Shown in pieces: positions 44,028 to 53,267 of a DNA stretch of 64,000 nt. The notes beneath the pieces were generated by a model. It was not told the origin of the DNA, did not search any database, and saw nothing but the letters and a program-made list of their open reading frames with translations. Position 1 is the stretch's first letter. Each line of letters opens with the position of its first letter. The DNA is from Vibrio splendidus (GTDB taxonomy: Bacteria > Pseudomonadota > Gammaproteobacteria > Enterobacterales > Vibrionaceae), in the NCBI RefSeq assembly GCF_001557875.1, contig NZ_LNRF01000001.1, positions 1,178,001 to 1,242,000 on the forward strand, given 5' to 3'. The position numbers and the translations under genes were made by a program.

Positions 44028-44261
44028 TTACATCACATCGCAGCCAATTTCGTTAGCGATTTCACGGAGCTGCTGTTCGTCGTCTAATTTTATCGACCAT
44101 TTACACTCAGAACCGTTGGCTGAAATGACATTTGCCCCTTTTCCGATCAGTTGAATTGCATCAACTTGAGCTTGCAACGTGACTCTATGCTCACCATCTA
44201 AACGAACAACCAATTCATGTGCGGTTGCGATGACTTTTCCACTTTTAAACGTTATGACCAT
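44028..44261 (-). CDS. DUF3389-like small Vibrio protein
   Basis: A 77-aa acidic soluble protein: MVITFKSGKVIATAHELVVRL, then a Gln- and Val-rich middle and WSIKLDDEQQLREIANEIGCDV. It resembles the Vibrio-specific family labelled DUF3389 (from memory). The compact beta-rich start and helical C-terminus suggest a small folded domain. It lies 65 nt downstream of the thioesterase gene, same strand. Function unknown. Confidence 0.68.
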   Translation of the reverse strand: MVITFKSGKVIATAHELVVRLDGEHRVTLQAQVDAIQLIGKGANVISANGSECKWSIKLDDEQQLREIANEIGCDVM

Positions 44262-44326
44262 GGGCTTCTCGGACTACTTCTTTAAATACTGATTACTCGT
44301 TCTAATTACAAAATCGGCTGACTCTA

Positions 44327-44752
44327 TTATCGCTTGTGTTTTTTCACGGCAATGGTTAAGCGACTTGTACAAACTAAGCGTTGACGTTCATCAGTGATAT
44401 TGATCTGCCATACTTGAGTAGAGACACCCAAGTGAATTGGCTCAGCGGTACCGATGACATGGCCTTCACGCATTGATCTTACGTGGTTCGCATTGATATC
44501 GAGCCCAACGCAATAGTAACCTTCTGGTACGCAGAAATTTGCAGCCAATGAGCCAAGTGTTTCTGCCAGCACAACTGATGCGCCTCCATGAAGCATGCCA
44601 AGTGGTTGATGCGTAAAATGACAAACCGGCATGGTTGCCACCAAGGAGTTATCGTTTACTTCGGTGTAAACAATGTTGAGGTGTTCAATTAAGGTATTTT
44701 TTGAGGTCGCGTTGAAGGTATCTAGGTCAACGGGCTTTTTCCAAATACTCAT
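44327..44752 (-). CDS. Hotdog-fold acyl-CoA thioesterase (MenI/YdiI-like)
   Basis: A 141-aa PaaI-like 4HBT thioesterase with the catalytic motif LGMLHGGASVVLAETLGSLAAN (Glu in the long helix) and the conserved LDINANHVRSMREGHVIGTAEPIHLG. E. coli YdiI/MenI hydrolyses DHNA-CoA in menaquinone synthesis; EntH (YbdB) is the close alternative. No men or ent genes are nearby, so the substrate stays open. Typical length. Confidence 0.88.
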   Translation of the reverse strand: MSIWKKPVDLDTFNATSKNTLIEHLNIVYTEVNDNSLVATMPVCHFTHQPLGMLHGGASVVLAETLGSLAANFCVPEGYYCVGLDINANHVRSMREGHVIGTAEPIHLGVSTQVWQINITDERQRLVCTSRLTIAVKKHKR

Positions 44753-44891
44753 ATAGGTTCCTTAATTATTGATCTTGTTATCGCGTGCATAGCTTTTTTC
44801 TATATTACCGCTGTTAGTTATCTTACAGCCCTTAGCTATTACGCAAGTTGATGTTAACATGCATAAAAACCGAATACACAGAGGATATTTT

Positions 44892-45680
44892 ATGACGTCA
44901 TGGATGAAGTTTGCCTCGCTTCTCACACTTGCAGGCCTAACTGCATGTAGCGCTTCTCCGACAGGCAGAAACCAATTGCTGCTTTTTTCAGATAAAGACA
45001 TGTCTCAGCTCGGAGCACAATCTTTTGAACAAATGAAGAAAGAACAACCCATCAGTAAAGATGCCAAAACTAACGCTTATGTACAGTGCGTAGCGAACAG
45101 TATTACTCAACACATTCCTAAGCAAGGTTTTAGTGAATGGGAAGTGGTGGTTTTTGATAGCGACCAAGTGAATGCATTCGCCCTACCTGGCGGAAAAATC
45201 GGTGTATACACTGGCTTACTTAAGGTTGCAGTCAATCAGGACCAACTCGCGACGGTTATCGGTCACGAAGTGGCACACGTTCTAGCGGACCACAGTAATG
45301 AGCGCCTTTCTCAGTCTCAAATCGCTAATACTGGATTATCTATTACTAATGTTGCGTTAGGTGCATCAGAGTACAAGCAGTATCAAGGTATGACGATGGC
45401 CGCGTTAGGTTTAGGCGTTCAATATGGCGTTATTCTGCCGTATGGACGAACTCAAGAGTCTGAAGCCGATGTGGTTGGCTTAGAGTATATGGCTCGAGCT
45501 GGGTTCGATCCAAACCAAAGTGTCAACTTATGGCAAAACATGGCGAAGGCATCAGGTGGAAATCAGCCGCCAGAATTGCTTTCTACGCACCCTTCCCACA
45601 GTACGCGTATTAAAGATCTTCAAGCAACGATAAAGACGCTTCCTCAATCGGGTTCACCAAGACCAAATTGCAAAGCGTAG
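44892..45680 (+). CDS. M48-family metalloprotease lipoprotein (LoiP/YggG-like)
   Basis: A 262-aa protein from ATG 44892, preceded by GAGGA at 7 nt. Signal peptide with lipobox LTAC (Cys about 19). The M48 zinc protease domain has HEVAH at 125-129 and a downstream ESEAD that supplies the third ligand. The C-terminus has the STHPSHSTRI motif common in LoiP/BepA relatives. LoiP acts at the outer membrane on misassembled envelope proteins. No TPR region, so it is LoiP-like rather than BepA-like. Confidence 0.9.
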   Translation: MTSWMKFASLLTLAGLTACSASPTGRNQLLLFSDKDMSQLGAQSFEQMKKEQPISKDAKTNAYVQCVANSITQHIPKQGFSEWEVVVFDSDQVNAFALPGGKIGVYTGLLKVAVNQDQLATVIGHEVAHVLADHSNERLSQSQIANTGLSITNVALGASEYKQYQGMTMAALGLGVQYGVILPYGRTQESEADVVGLEYMARAGFDPNQSVNLWQNMAKASGGNQPPELLSTHPSHSTRIKDLQATIKTLPQSGSPRPNCKA

Positions 45681-45713
45681 TCTAAGTTAGAATCGATTAG
45701 TTGGTGTAAATAC

Positions 45714-45748
45714 AAAAATGCCCTATCCATATTGGTTAGGGCATTTTT
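45714..45748 (+). terminator. Terminator after the M48 protease gene
   Basis: AAAAATGCCCTA/TTAGGGCATTTTT stem of about 12 bp with a short loop. The symmetric A and T tracts suggest it could also serve the convergent M50 gene. Confidence 0.85.
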
Positions 45749-45817
45749 AGTTTATTGCTAACTAACAGTTCAAGTACACTATGCAGTTAAATAAACCCAA
45801 CAACAGAAACTCACTGG

Positions 45818-46900
45818 TTAAGTACCAAGAATTTGTAAAGGTAGGCTCAATAGCTGATCACCTGTCGATGCAAAATACCAGATAACACCGATCAAACTGC
45901 TCACTAAACCCACATACCAAACGAACGACACGACTTGACCGTATTTGTCTAACGGCAACAAATGACTGTGATGACGCCCTTTCCATTCGAACAGTATTTC
46001 AACACTGCCCATGATCAATAAGAAACCAAACAGGGTTAAATTCAATTGATAACTCAATACCACGCCAGCAACAGCTGCCGCGACACACAATACAATGCCA
46101 AGCAAACTGTTCATCGAGAAACTGATACTTTTAAGAACATGACCGCCATCAAGAGGCAAAATCGGCAGTAGATTGAACAGGTTTAACAAGGCATTAAATA
46201 CCGCAAGCCCAGCAAAGAACATCTCGCCAGTCGCCCAGTACAACACCATAAATATCAACGACAATATCAAGCCAAACAATGGCCCCATGATTGAGATAAC
46301 CACATCTTGCCAGCGCGTATTAATCTTTTCATCGGATAACGCCAAACCACCAAGAAATGGTATCAAATAGATGCCTTTGGTCTTCATGCCAAAGTATTTC
46401 ATCGCTCTGATATGACCGTACTCATGGAACATTAAACAGGCAATTAAGGCCAGAGCAAACTGAATTGAAAACAACCATGAGTAAGCCGCTAAACTCGCAG
46501 AAGCAAGAACGACCTTAATTAGCTTAGCGCTTTTCAGCGCTTTCATGCCAAGCGACACCAACCCAATTAAGCTAAAACGCTTCTCTGGTATAGGAGCAAC
46601 AATAGGGGTTTGTTGCTCGATATCTTTGGTATTTCGATTGCCTTCGGTAATAGTTTGGCCATTAACCGATGCTTTATACGTCATCTCAAACGGTTGCCAC
46701 TGAACGGTCGATTCGACGTGACACTGCAACGTTTCTTCTCCAGCACGTAGTGCAAATTCGTGTGTTCGTGCGTCTTCTTGGTCTGTGGTCGCATCTAATT
46801 GAGATACCAGAGTGTTGTCCCAATACAACTGTTGCCACCCTGCCATTGACCCTTCTAATCGAAGTGGTTTACCAAGAAACTCTATCGCGAGTAATTCCAA
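45818..46900 (-). CDS. Site-2 protease-like M50 metallopeptidase
   Basis: A 360-aa protein. A soluble N-terminal beta-rich domain (about 1-95) precedes a membrane domain with five or six helices. Zinc motif HEYGH at 159-163 and the second ligand motif in LFNLLPILPLDGGH (NxxPxxxLDGGH pattern), both in helices, are the hallmarks of intramembrane M50 proteases. No PDZ domain, so it is not RseP. Possible substrates are unknown. Convergent with the M48 gene. Confidence 0.88.
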   Translation of the reverse strand: MELLAIEFLGKPLRLEGSMAGWQQLYWDNTLVSQLDATTDQEDARTHEFALRAGEETLQCHVESTVQWQPFEMTYKASVNGQTITEGNRNTKDIEQQTPIVAPIPEKRFSLIGLVSLGMKALKSAKLIKVVLASASLAAYSWLFSIQFALALIACLMFHEYGHIRAMKYFGMKTKGIYLIPFLGGLALSDEKINTRWQDVVISIMGPLFGLILSLIFMVLYWATGEMFFAGLAVFNALLNLFNLLPILPLDGGHVLKSISFSMNSLLGIVLCVAAAVAGVVLSYQLNLTLFGFLLIMGSVEILFEWKGRHHSHLLPLDKYGQVVSFVWYVGLVSSLIGVIWYFASTGDQLLSLPLQILGT

Positions 46901-47032
46901 ACTTAAATTCCAATTTAATGACTTCTAACGAGTGTCGATATTATGCCGATTTAGCGATTGGCGGTAAACATAAACAAAGTTGTTACATATTGAGCTATTG
47001 AACACTATTTGTACCAATAGCTAACATAAACA

Positions 47033-47049
47033 TTCTGGTCACACCTCCA
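47033..47049 (+). promoter_or_regulatory. Candidate FadR operator upstream of fadL-volA
   Basis: TTCTGGTCACACCTCCA shares the CTGGTC-N-nACCT core of the FadR consensus (AACTGGTCNGACCTGTT-like), with one mismatch in the GAC triplet. It lies 209 nt before the fadL start in a 357-bp intergenic region that shows no gene. Regulation of fadL by FadR is established in E. coli; the site here is inference. Confidence 0.45.
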
Positions 47050-47257
47050 ACCACAAATAAACTATTGATTGTAGTTATATTATTAGTGTTAAAGTGCCGC
47101 CCCTCGAAAATATAACCTCACAAAATAGCAACTATTTCTTTGACTTTATATAAAACATGAATTTAACATGCTGTTTACATTAGAGCTTCAACACCAACAA
47201 TGCTCAGTGTGTTTTCAAACAATAATAATGAAATTCGATACCCTAGGAGGGTCAAGG

Positions 47258-48511
47258 ATGAAAACAATACAACGCTCTCTCGTTTCGCTTTCTGTGCTAT
47301 TTGCGTGCAATTCACTTGCGGCTGGCTTCCAAGTTGCTGAGCATTCTGCATCAGGTCTTGGTCGCGCATTCTCAGGTGAAGGCGCTGTAGCCGATAACGC
47401 GAGTGTACTAGCGAGAAACCCCGCCGCAATGACCCTATTTGATACAGCCCAATTTTCAGGCGCGGTTTCTATCGTTGATCCCGAGGTAGACGTTACTCAA
47501 ACCAAAATCAATGACAGCGACTTCAACCAAAAATCATCAGATGTCGCTCCTTTACAAATTGTCCCTGCTGCTTATTACATTAGTCCTATCAACGACAAAT
47601 GGGCTTGGGGAATTGGCATGTTCACGACTTACGGAGTAGCCACTGATTACCCAGATGATATTTATGCAGGTGATTTGGCAGGTGACACATCACTAATTTC
47701 AGTCAACTTAAATCCAAATATCGCGTACAGAGTTAACGATAGTTTTAGTGTAGGAGCTGGCGTTAACTTTGTTTATGCAGAGGCCGAGCTCAACAGACAC
47801 AAAGGCAGCCTTCCTGTTGGTGGCTCACCAAGTGACAAACTAATCTCGATGACTGGTGAGACTTTTGCTTTTGGTTGGAATGTGGGCGCGTTATATGAAC
47901 TGAACGAGTACAACCGTTTTGGATTTAGTTACCGATCATCCGTTGAACTCGACTTTGATGACGGTGAGTTCACTGATTACACAGGTCTAAAAATGGAAAA
48001 CGGCGCTCCTGGTAAAACCACAGGGCGCCTAGAAATTGAACTGCCCGATATCTTCGAATTATCTGCTTTTCATCAACTTAACGATGCTTGGGCAATACAC
48101 TATGGTTGGCAGTTAACTAAGTGGAGTAAGTTCAAAGAGTTAAAAGCCACTAGTTCAGATTGTAAAAACAATGAATGTTTCTTAAAAACCGAACATTACG
48201 AAGACAATCAAAGATGGTCTGTAGGTGCAACCTACATGGTTAATCAAAATTGGACGGTACGAGCGGGTCTAGCGTATGACGAGCAAGCTGGTGAAGCGAC
48301 ATTAAGCATTCCAGACAGCGATCGTATGTGGTATTCAGCAGGCCTCACCTATTCTATTTCAGAGAATATGACTGTCGATGCTGCATTTGCACTCGTACAA
48401 AGTGAAAGCGGTTCGTTTACCGAAACTGATGCGGCGGGACAAAAGCTTACATTTGATGCTGAAGGCGTTGCTTACCTTTCAGCGATACAACTTAACTACA
48501 CCTTCAATTAA
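47258..48511 (+). CDS. fadL: FadL-family outer-membrane long-chain fatty acid transporter
   Basis: A 417-aa protein from ATG 47258, with AGGAGG 8 nt upstream; the open frame runs 30 codons further upstream without a signal peptide. Signal peptide MKTIQRSLVSLSVLFACNSLAA, then the FadL plug signature GFQVAEHSASGLGRAFSGEGAVADNASVLARNPAAM (NPAAM motif) and a beta-barrel ending in LNYTFN, where F is the penultimate residue. It takes up long-chain fatty acids. It is followed 18 nt later by the VolA lipase gene, matching the V. cholerae fadL-volA operon. Confidence 0.93.
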   Translation: MKTIQRSLVSLSVLFACNSLAAGFQVAEHSASGLGRAFSGEGAVADNASVLARNPAAMTLFDTAQFSGAVSIVDPEVDVTQTKINDSDFNQKSSDVAPLQIVPAAYYISPINDKWAWGIGMFTTYGVATDYPDDIYAGDLAGDTSLISVNLNPNIAYRVNDSFSVGAGVNFVYAEAELNRHKGSLPVGGSPSDKLISMTGETFAFGWNVGALYELNEYNRFGFSYRSSVELDFDDGEFTDYTGLKMENGAPGKTTGRLEIELPDIFELSAFHQLNDAWAIHYGWQLTKWSKFKELKATSSDCKNNECFLKTEHYEDNQRWSVGATYMVNQNWTVRAGLAYDEQAGEATLSIPDSDRMWYSAGLTYSISENMTVDAAFALVQSESGSFTETDAAGQKLTFDAEGVAYLSAIQLNYTFN

Positions 48512-48529
48512 CCGTACGGGAATAATTAC

Positions 48530-51034
48530 ATGAACAACAAATTTTCTTTATCTCTCGTATGCTCAGCATTACTACTTGCGGGCTGTGGGGACAATAGTGA
48601 AAGCTCTGGAGATTCAACAGCGGCACCTTATTCAGATGCAATCAACCAATCATTAGCTAGAAGTTCAAAAATTAGCTTCACTCTTCTAGGTAATGAAGCG
48701 GATGTTCCTCTTCCTTCGTTTTTCTTGTTCGATACCAACGATCACACTCTAAATATTCCGTTAGATGCAAATTCAACGGGACTCTTGAATGATCCAAAAG
48801 TAGCCATGGGTGAAGCTGATGGTTGGAGTACTATCATGCCGTTCACTATCAATGTGAATCTTCCAAGTGATAGGACGCTGAAGAATGATGTCGTGATGAT
48901 GGGTACGACACCGTTTAGCGCGCACCTAAATGCCGGTGTAAAAGTTGCTAAAGTGGATGTTGACCTGAGCACCGGTGTCATGTCTAACTTTACTGCTCTA
49001 ACTGCTGGAGTTGACTACTTAGTGGCATCTAGCGATTTTAAGACCATACAAGTTTTACCTCTTAAAGGTTTAGATCCTAGCTCTGACTACATCTATGCAT
49101 TAACTGACTCAATTGTTGATAGCGCAGATGAACCACTTGGAACATCAAGCTCTTACGCATCTTTAAAAACGAAAGATATTGACCAAGCAGGCTCGCTCGA
49201 TTTACCACAGAAAATCATCCATCAAGTTGAAGCGTTGTTCGCTGGCTATGGTTCTGTATCAAGCTCAGATGAAATCATATACTCATCTTGGTTTACTACG
49301 GCGTCGGCAGGTAACGTTATGAACGGGACCAAAGCTGCAATTGCACAAACAGTTAGCCCCGCAGTTACCCCGTCTGATATATGGAAGAACCTAGCGAATC
49401 CAAATAGTATTTCGGAAGCTGATCTTGATAATCTGTATACATTTACAGTTGATGGAACGAAACAGGATTTTGCTACAGCTGTACAAGCTGACGCGATGTT
49501 TAAGAGTGCATTTGGTGACGATGCTGCAACACAATTAGCTGCGGGTTATAACACTAACTTTTCAACACCAGCAGCAGCTTCTATTCAAGTGTATCGAGGA
49601 ACAGTTGAATTACCGTACTTCCTGTCAGATTCGTTAACTAACAATGCGTGGAAAACAACGCCTTGGCGCAGTGCGATGCCTAGTGTTTTAACTATCTTGA
49701 ATGTACTCAGCTCAGGAAGTGACTCGGACAAAACAGCTATTGCTACACAGCTGGCAGGCTTAGGGATCACAGAGCCTGCTACTCAACTCTATCAAGCAGA
49801 GTACCAACAATTACTCATTGGAGAAAAGTTAACTCTTGCAAGCGGAGAGCAATTGGATAGCGCTAGAGTTATGACGAAATACAGCGCTGTACCGCAAATT
49901 CGAGCAGCAAAGTCAGTGCCATTCGTTATGTTTGTACCTGAAGGAGCAGCTATCGACAGCAGTTTACCAATTTTACAGTACCAACACGGTATCACTAGCA
50001 TCAAAGAGAGTGCTTATGCTTTTGCGATGCAGCATATTGGCGGCGCACTTACTGGATCAGCACCATACAAACCCTATGCAATTATTGCTATCGACCAACC
50101 ACTTCACGGTCAACGCGCACTAAGTGCAGATGTTGTTACGACACCAACAACACCTACTGTATACATGAATCTTGAGTATTTACCTGTTGCACGAGATAAC
50201 ATCCGTCAGAGCGCCATTGATGGTCTTGGAGTTCGTTTTGCGTTAAATTCTGCTACTGATGCAGCATTTAGTAACCTCGACAAAACGAATGTGTCTCTAT
50301 TTGGGCATTCTATCGGGGCGATTACAGGTATCAGCTCTTATACCGTTGGTAACAGTTCGTTGAACCCTGCTATTGATTCTATGTTTAGTTATACAAGTGC
50401 AACACTTGCTAACCCAGGTGGTGGCATTGCACCTTTCTTGCTTAAGTCAGGCTCGTTTTCTCCTGAGATTAAGCACACCGTGAGCCTATCAAGTGTAACC
50501 GAGTACCAAGCACATTATGTAAGTAACTGTGTGCCAGTTAGTAAGTCAGGTGGTGATTGCTTTAATGAATACTACACAGCCCTAAGTAGTGATAGTGCTT
50601 CAGCCTCAGACAAAGCAGTCAAAGCGACAATCGATTCGACCCTTACTTCATTCACTTATGCTGCGCAAACAGTTCTAGATAACGTTGACCCATATAATAT
50701 TGCATCTACAACTACGGGACCTGTGCTTGGTATTCAAGCGAATGGTGACGAAACGATACCAAACTCGGTCGCTGAGTTTCCAACAGCAGGTACCGAACCC
50801 CTGTTTAAAAAGTTATCCTTGGTTAATACTGCACTGGACTCTTCGGGAGACAAGCTGGCTTCGTATTTTGACAAAGCATCTTCAGAAGCAGACCACTCCA
50901 CTGTAATTTCTCAGCAAAATGCTGGTGATGCAGCAGCCAACGCAGAAATGACCTCACAAATTGTACAATTTACCTTGTCGCAAGGTACTGGCATTGCAAC
51001 CGTAACCGCTGGCTTGTTAGATGCGAGTAAGTAA
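48530..51034 (+). CDS. volA: VolA-like surface lysophospholipase lipoprotein
   Basis: An 834-aa protein. Lipobox LLLAGC (Cys 19), then a Ser-rich linker, a bacterial virulence-factor lipase N-terminal domain (about 45-200) and an alpha/beta-hydrolase core with nucleophile S594 in GHSIG (VSLFGHSIGAITG) and HxHG-like LQYQHGITS earlier. In V. cholerae VolA is exported to the cell surface and cleaves lysophosphatidylcholine, releasing fatty acid for the FadL encoded by the same operon. The upstream fadL, 18 nt away, gives the same pairing here. Confidence 0.92.
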   Translation: MNNKFSLSLVCSALLLAGCGDNSESSGDSTAAPYSDAINQSLARSSKISFTLLGNEADVPLPSFFLFDTNDHTLNIPLDANSTGLLNDPKVAMGEADGWSTIMPFTINVNLPSDRTLKNDVVMMGTTPFSAHLNAGVKVAKVDVDLSTGVMSNFTALTAGVDYLVASSDFKTIQVLPLKGLDPSSDYIYALTDSIVDSADEPLGTSSSYASLKTKDIDQAGSLDLPQKIIHQVEALFAGYGSVSSSDEIIYSSWFTTASAGNVMNGTKAAIAQTVSPAVTPSDIWKNLANPNSISEADLDNLYTFTVDGTKQDFATAVQADAMFKSAFGDDAATQLAAGYNTNFSTPAAASIQVYRGTVELPYFLSDSLTNNAWKTTPWRSAMPSVLTILNVLSSGSDSDKTAIATQLAGLGITEPATQLYQAEYQQLLIGEKLTLASGEQLDSARVMTKYSAVPQIRAAKSVPFVMFVPEGAAIDSSLPILQYQHGITSIKESAYAFAMQHIGGALTGSAPYKPYAIIAIDQPLHGQRALSADVVTTPTTPTVYMNLEYLPVARDNIRQSAIDGLGVRFALNSATDAAFSNLDKTNVSLFGHSIGAITGISSYTVGNSSLNPAIDSMFSYTSATLANPGGGIAPFLLKSGSFSPEIKHTVSLSSVTEYQAHYVSNCVPVSKSGGDCFNEYYTALSSDSASASDKAVKATIDSTLTSFTYAAQTVLDNVDPYNIASTTTGPVLGIQANGDETIPNSVAEFPTAGTEPLFKKLSLVNTALDSSGDKLASYFDKASSEADHSTVISQQNAGDAAANAEMTSQIVQFTLSQGTGIATVTAGLLDASK

Positions 51035-51060
51035 GCGCATGAGCAAAATTTAATTTAACC

Positions 51061-51088
51061 AAATGCCAGCCTAACCGCTGGCATTTTT
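51061..51088 (+). terminator. Terminator after volA
   Basis: Ten-bp stem AAATGCCAGC/GCTGGCATTT with a 6-nt loop and trailing T-run. Confidence 0.85.
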
Positions 51089-51262
51089 GTATCTGTCGTT
51101 CGAACAAGTCCCCTAGTTAACCGTTTGCATAAAACTTTAAAACACAAATGGTTGATCTCAGCTAAAATTAATCAAGACAGAATACCGTACGACCTCTTTC
51201 TTTATTGTAAATAAAGTGGATAATAGCCCCGTAATTTAATACCTAATAAATGTGAGTCCATT

Positions 51263-51820
51263 ATGTCTTCTGAAGCTACTATGCTAGAACGCTGCCAATC
51301 TAAATGTGAACTATGTGGTTCTGATTCTTCTCTTACTGCATACGCAGTGCCGCCACACAGCCACGTAACAGTGGATCACGGCATCATGGTATGTGACAAA
51401 TGTCTTGGTGAGATTGACGATCCTAAAGATATCAACCACTGGCGTTGTCTGACTGACAGCATGTGGAGCCAGGAAGCGCCAGTTCAAGTAACAGCATGGC
51501 GTCAACTTACTCGTCTGAACACAGAAAGCTGGGCTCAAGACGCGCTAGACATGATGTACCTTGAAGAAGCAACATCAGTTTGGGCACAAATCGGTATGTC
51601 TGCTGATGACAAGCCTCTTGACGTGAACGGCGTTGAACTTAAGAAAGGTGACGACGTAACAGTAATCAAAGACCTGCCAATCAAAGGTACTAACCAAGTA
51701 ATAAAGCAAGGTACTGTTATCCGCGGTATCAGCGTTGGTGACGACCCTAAGCTTGTTTCTGGTAAAACAAACGGCGGTCAATCAATGTACGTAATCGCTG
51801 AGTTCTGCCGTAAAAAGTAA
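51263..51820 (+). CDS. PhnA/YjdM-family zinc protein
   Basis: A 185-aa protein. N-terminal PhnA zinc ribbon (C-x2-C in KCELCGSDSS and CDKC), a middle linker helix, then the C-terminal PhnA domain (about 115-185: DVNGVELKKGDDVTVIKDLPIKGTNQVIKQGTVIRGI). Despite the old name, no phosphonate pathway is nearby and the family's function is uncertain. Codons look highly biased (many GTA, CGT and AAC), hinting at strong expression. Own terminator follows. Confidence 0.88.
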   Translation: MSSEATMLERCQSKCELCGSDSSLTAYAVPPHSHVTVDHGIMVCDKCLGEIDDPKDINHWRCLTDSMWSQEAPVQVTAWRQLTRLNTESWAQDALDMMYLEEATSVWAQIGMSADDKPLDVNGVELKKGDDVTVIKDLPIKGTNQVIKQGTVIRGISVGDDPKLVSGKTNGGQSMYVIAEFCRKK

Positions 51821-51845
51821 TTATTCTTTTAGCTGAACAAAATCT

Positions 51846-51879
51846 AAAAAGGCGCTAATGAATAATTAGCGCCTTTTTG
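51846..51879. terminator. Bidirectional terminator between PhnA-like and LysR genes
   Basis: AAAAAGGCGCTAAT/ATTAGCGCCTTTTT, a 14-bp stem with A and T tracts on both sides, lies between convergent genes. Confidence 0.88.
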
Positions 51880-51892
51880 ATATCTCAAATTT

Positions 51893-52807
51893 TCACGACT
51901 TAAAACTATCAATAAGTTGCTCACGGTACTCTTTAATGACCGACACCAAAGAGCCTTTGATACCACTGACTTGTTTCGAATGCGGACACCACAGCGCGAA
52001 TCCAAATTTGAATCCTTCCACCATTTGCGCAGAGTGAATGGGCTCTATTGAATGTTTTGAAAATTCAGAGTCGGTAAAAAATGCCTTAGGAAGAAGTGCC
52101 CATCCAAAACCCTCTTCAAGCATTTTAATCATTAACGAAAGCTGATCGATCTCTTCATAGTCAGAGCTCACGATAATCTTTTCAGACATACCTTCGTCAA
52201 TCAGAGACTTCAATACGAACTGTTTAGAGTTCCTAAGTGCGACTAATACTTCGTCTTTATCGATATGTGAGAGATCTCCCCCTTTCTGTCCGAATGGATA
52301 GAACTCAAAATGCCCAAGGAAAGTAGAATCAAAACTGTGCATCGCTCGGCTATTGTGAGCATTCACAAGTCCAAAGTGATATTCCCCACTTTGTATTCCT
52401 TGTTTAATTTCGTTCTTATTCCTAACCAGAAAGTTCACTCGCATCATTGGGAAATCGTGTTTAAGTCGTTTTCGTATATCCACCAAAACACGTTGTGGAA
52501 CGAAACTAGAATACGCGATTGTTATTTTCTCTAACCCACCATAAGAGAGGCTCAACGCCACTTTGTCAAAAGTACGAGCTTGCTCAATCGTCTGTTTTGC
52601 GTAGTGATAAAGGAGGTGCCCGTCCTCCGTTGGTTCAACAGAGCGCCCGACCCTTTCAAAAAGATTCACCGCAAGGTGATCTTCCAAGTTTGTAATCACC
52701 TGACCCACGGTCGTTCTGTGCTTGTTAAGCTTTACTGCCGCCTTGCTAAATGACCGCTGTTCATAGACGGTCACAAACGCGAGAAGTTGTTCAATACTAA
52801 AGTTCAT
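51893..52807 (-). CDS. LysR-family regulator (AaeR-like position)
   Basis: A 304-aa protein from ATG 52807 (MNFSIEQLLAFVTVYEQRSF); a start ten codons earlier (52837) is possible because neither has a strong ribosome-binding site. N-terminal winged helix (about 4-63: FSKAAVKLNKHRTTVGQVITNLEDHLAVNLFERVGRSV) and a substrate-binding domain (about 90-295). It is divergent from the DUF1656/HlyD/FUSC efflux operon, the same arrangement as aaeR-aaeXAB, where an aromatic carboxylate is the inducer. The effector here is inferred by analogy only. Confidence 0.87.
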   Translation of the reverse strand: MNFSIEQLLAFVTVYEQRSFSKAAVKLNKHRTTVGQVITNLEDHLAVNLFERVGRSVEPTEDGHLLYHYAKQTIEQARTFDKVALSLSYGGLEKITIAYSSFVPQRVLVDIRKRLKHDFPMMRVNFLVRNKNEIKQGIQSGEYHFGLVNAHNSRAMHSFDSTFLGHFEFYPFGQKGGDLSHIDKDEVLVALRNSKQFVLKSLIDEGMSEKIIVSSDYEEIDQLSLMIKMLEEGFGWALLPKAFFTDSEFSKHSIEPIHSAQMVEGFKFGFALWCPHSKQVSGIKGSLVSVIKEYREQLIDSFKS

Positions 52808-53044
52808 TTTGATGTACTTACTTTCTTGGTCATGCATACGAGATAGAAAAACATCTACTGCATCAGAATAATAATGATAAAAAGACAGCGCAAAAGTGAC
52901 TACTGATTTGTATCTTTGCTGCCTATCCTTCCTAGTATATACCTAAACCAGTCTGTATTTGATGGATCTGATCCTCTATATACGATTATTAACATCACCG
53001 CATTTCCTTTATCGTTATCTTCTTAAAACGATAGAGACAGACCC

Positions 53045-53257
53045 ATGAACACAATGCCACATGAACTCGTGTGGGGTGAGATCTACTTCCCTCCTTTGCT
53101 ATTGGTTATCGCTTTAGCCTATGTATTGACGATATTGACTGGCTCAATCGCGACAAAACTTGGGCTACATAAATATGTCGCTTTTCCTGCAATTGCCGAA
53201 TTAAGCTTGATCGTAATTTTCGTCGGCGTTATCGGTCAATTCATTACCATCTTCTGA
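53045..53257 (+). CDS. DUF1656 small inner-membrane protein (AaeX-like)
   Basis: A 70-aa protein with two transmembrane helices (about 14-36 and 47-69): ELVWGEIYFPPLLLVIALAY and AELSLIVIFVGVIGQFITIF. The family is almost always the first gene of AaeAB/FUSC-type efflux operons, as here: HlyD adaptor 10 nt later, then FUSC. Its exact role is unknown; it probably stabilises the pump. Confidence 0.9.
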   Translation: MNTMPHELVWGEIYFPPLLLVIALAYVLTILTGSIATKLGLHKYVAFPAIAELSLIVIFVGVIGQFITIF

Positions 53258-53267
53258 GGCATTCACC

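Noticed and set aside
51648..51660. matS-like GTGACGACGTAAC
   Set aside because: One mismatch breaks the palindrome and it lies in a strongly codon-biased Lys-Gly-Asp-Asp-Val-Thr coding stretch; chance is likely.
51263..51820. Phosphonate utilisation locus from the PhnA name
   Set aside because: The name is historical; no phn C-P lyase or phosphonatase genes are nearby.
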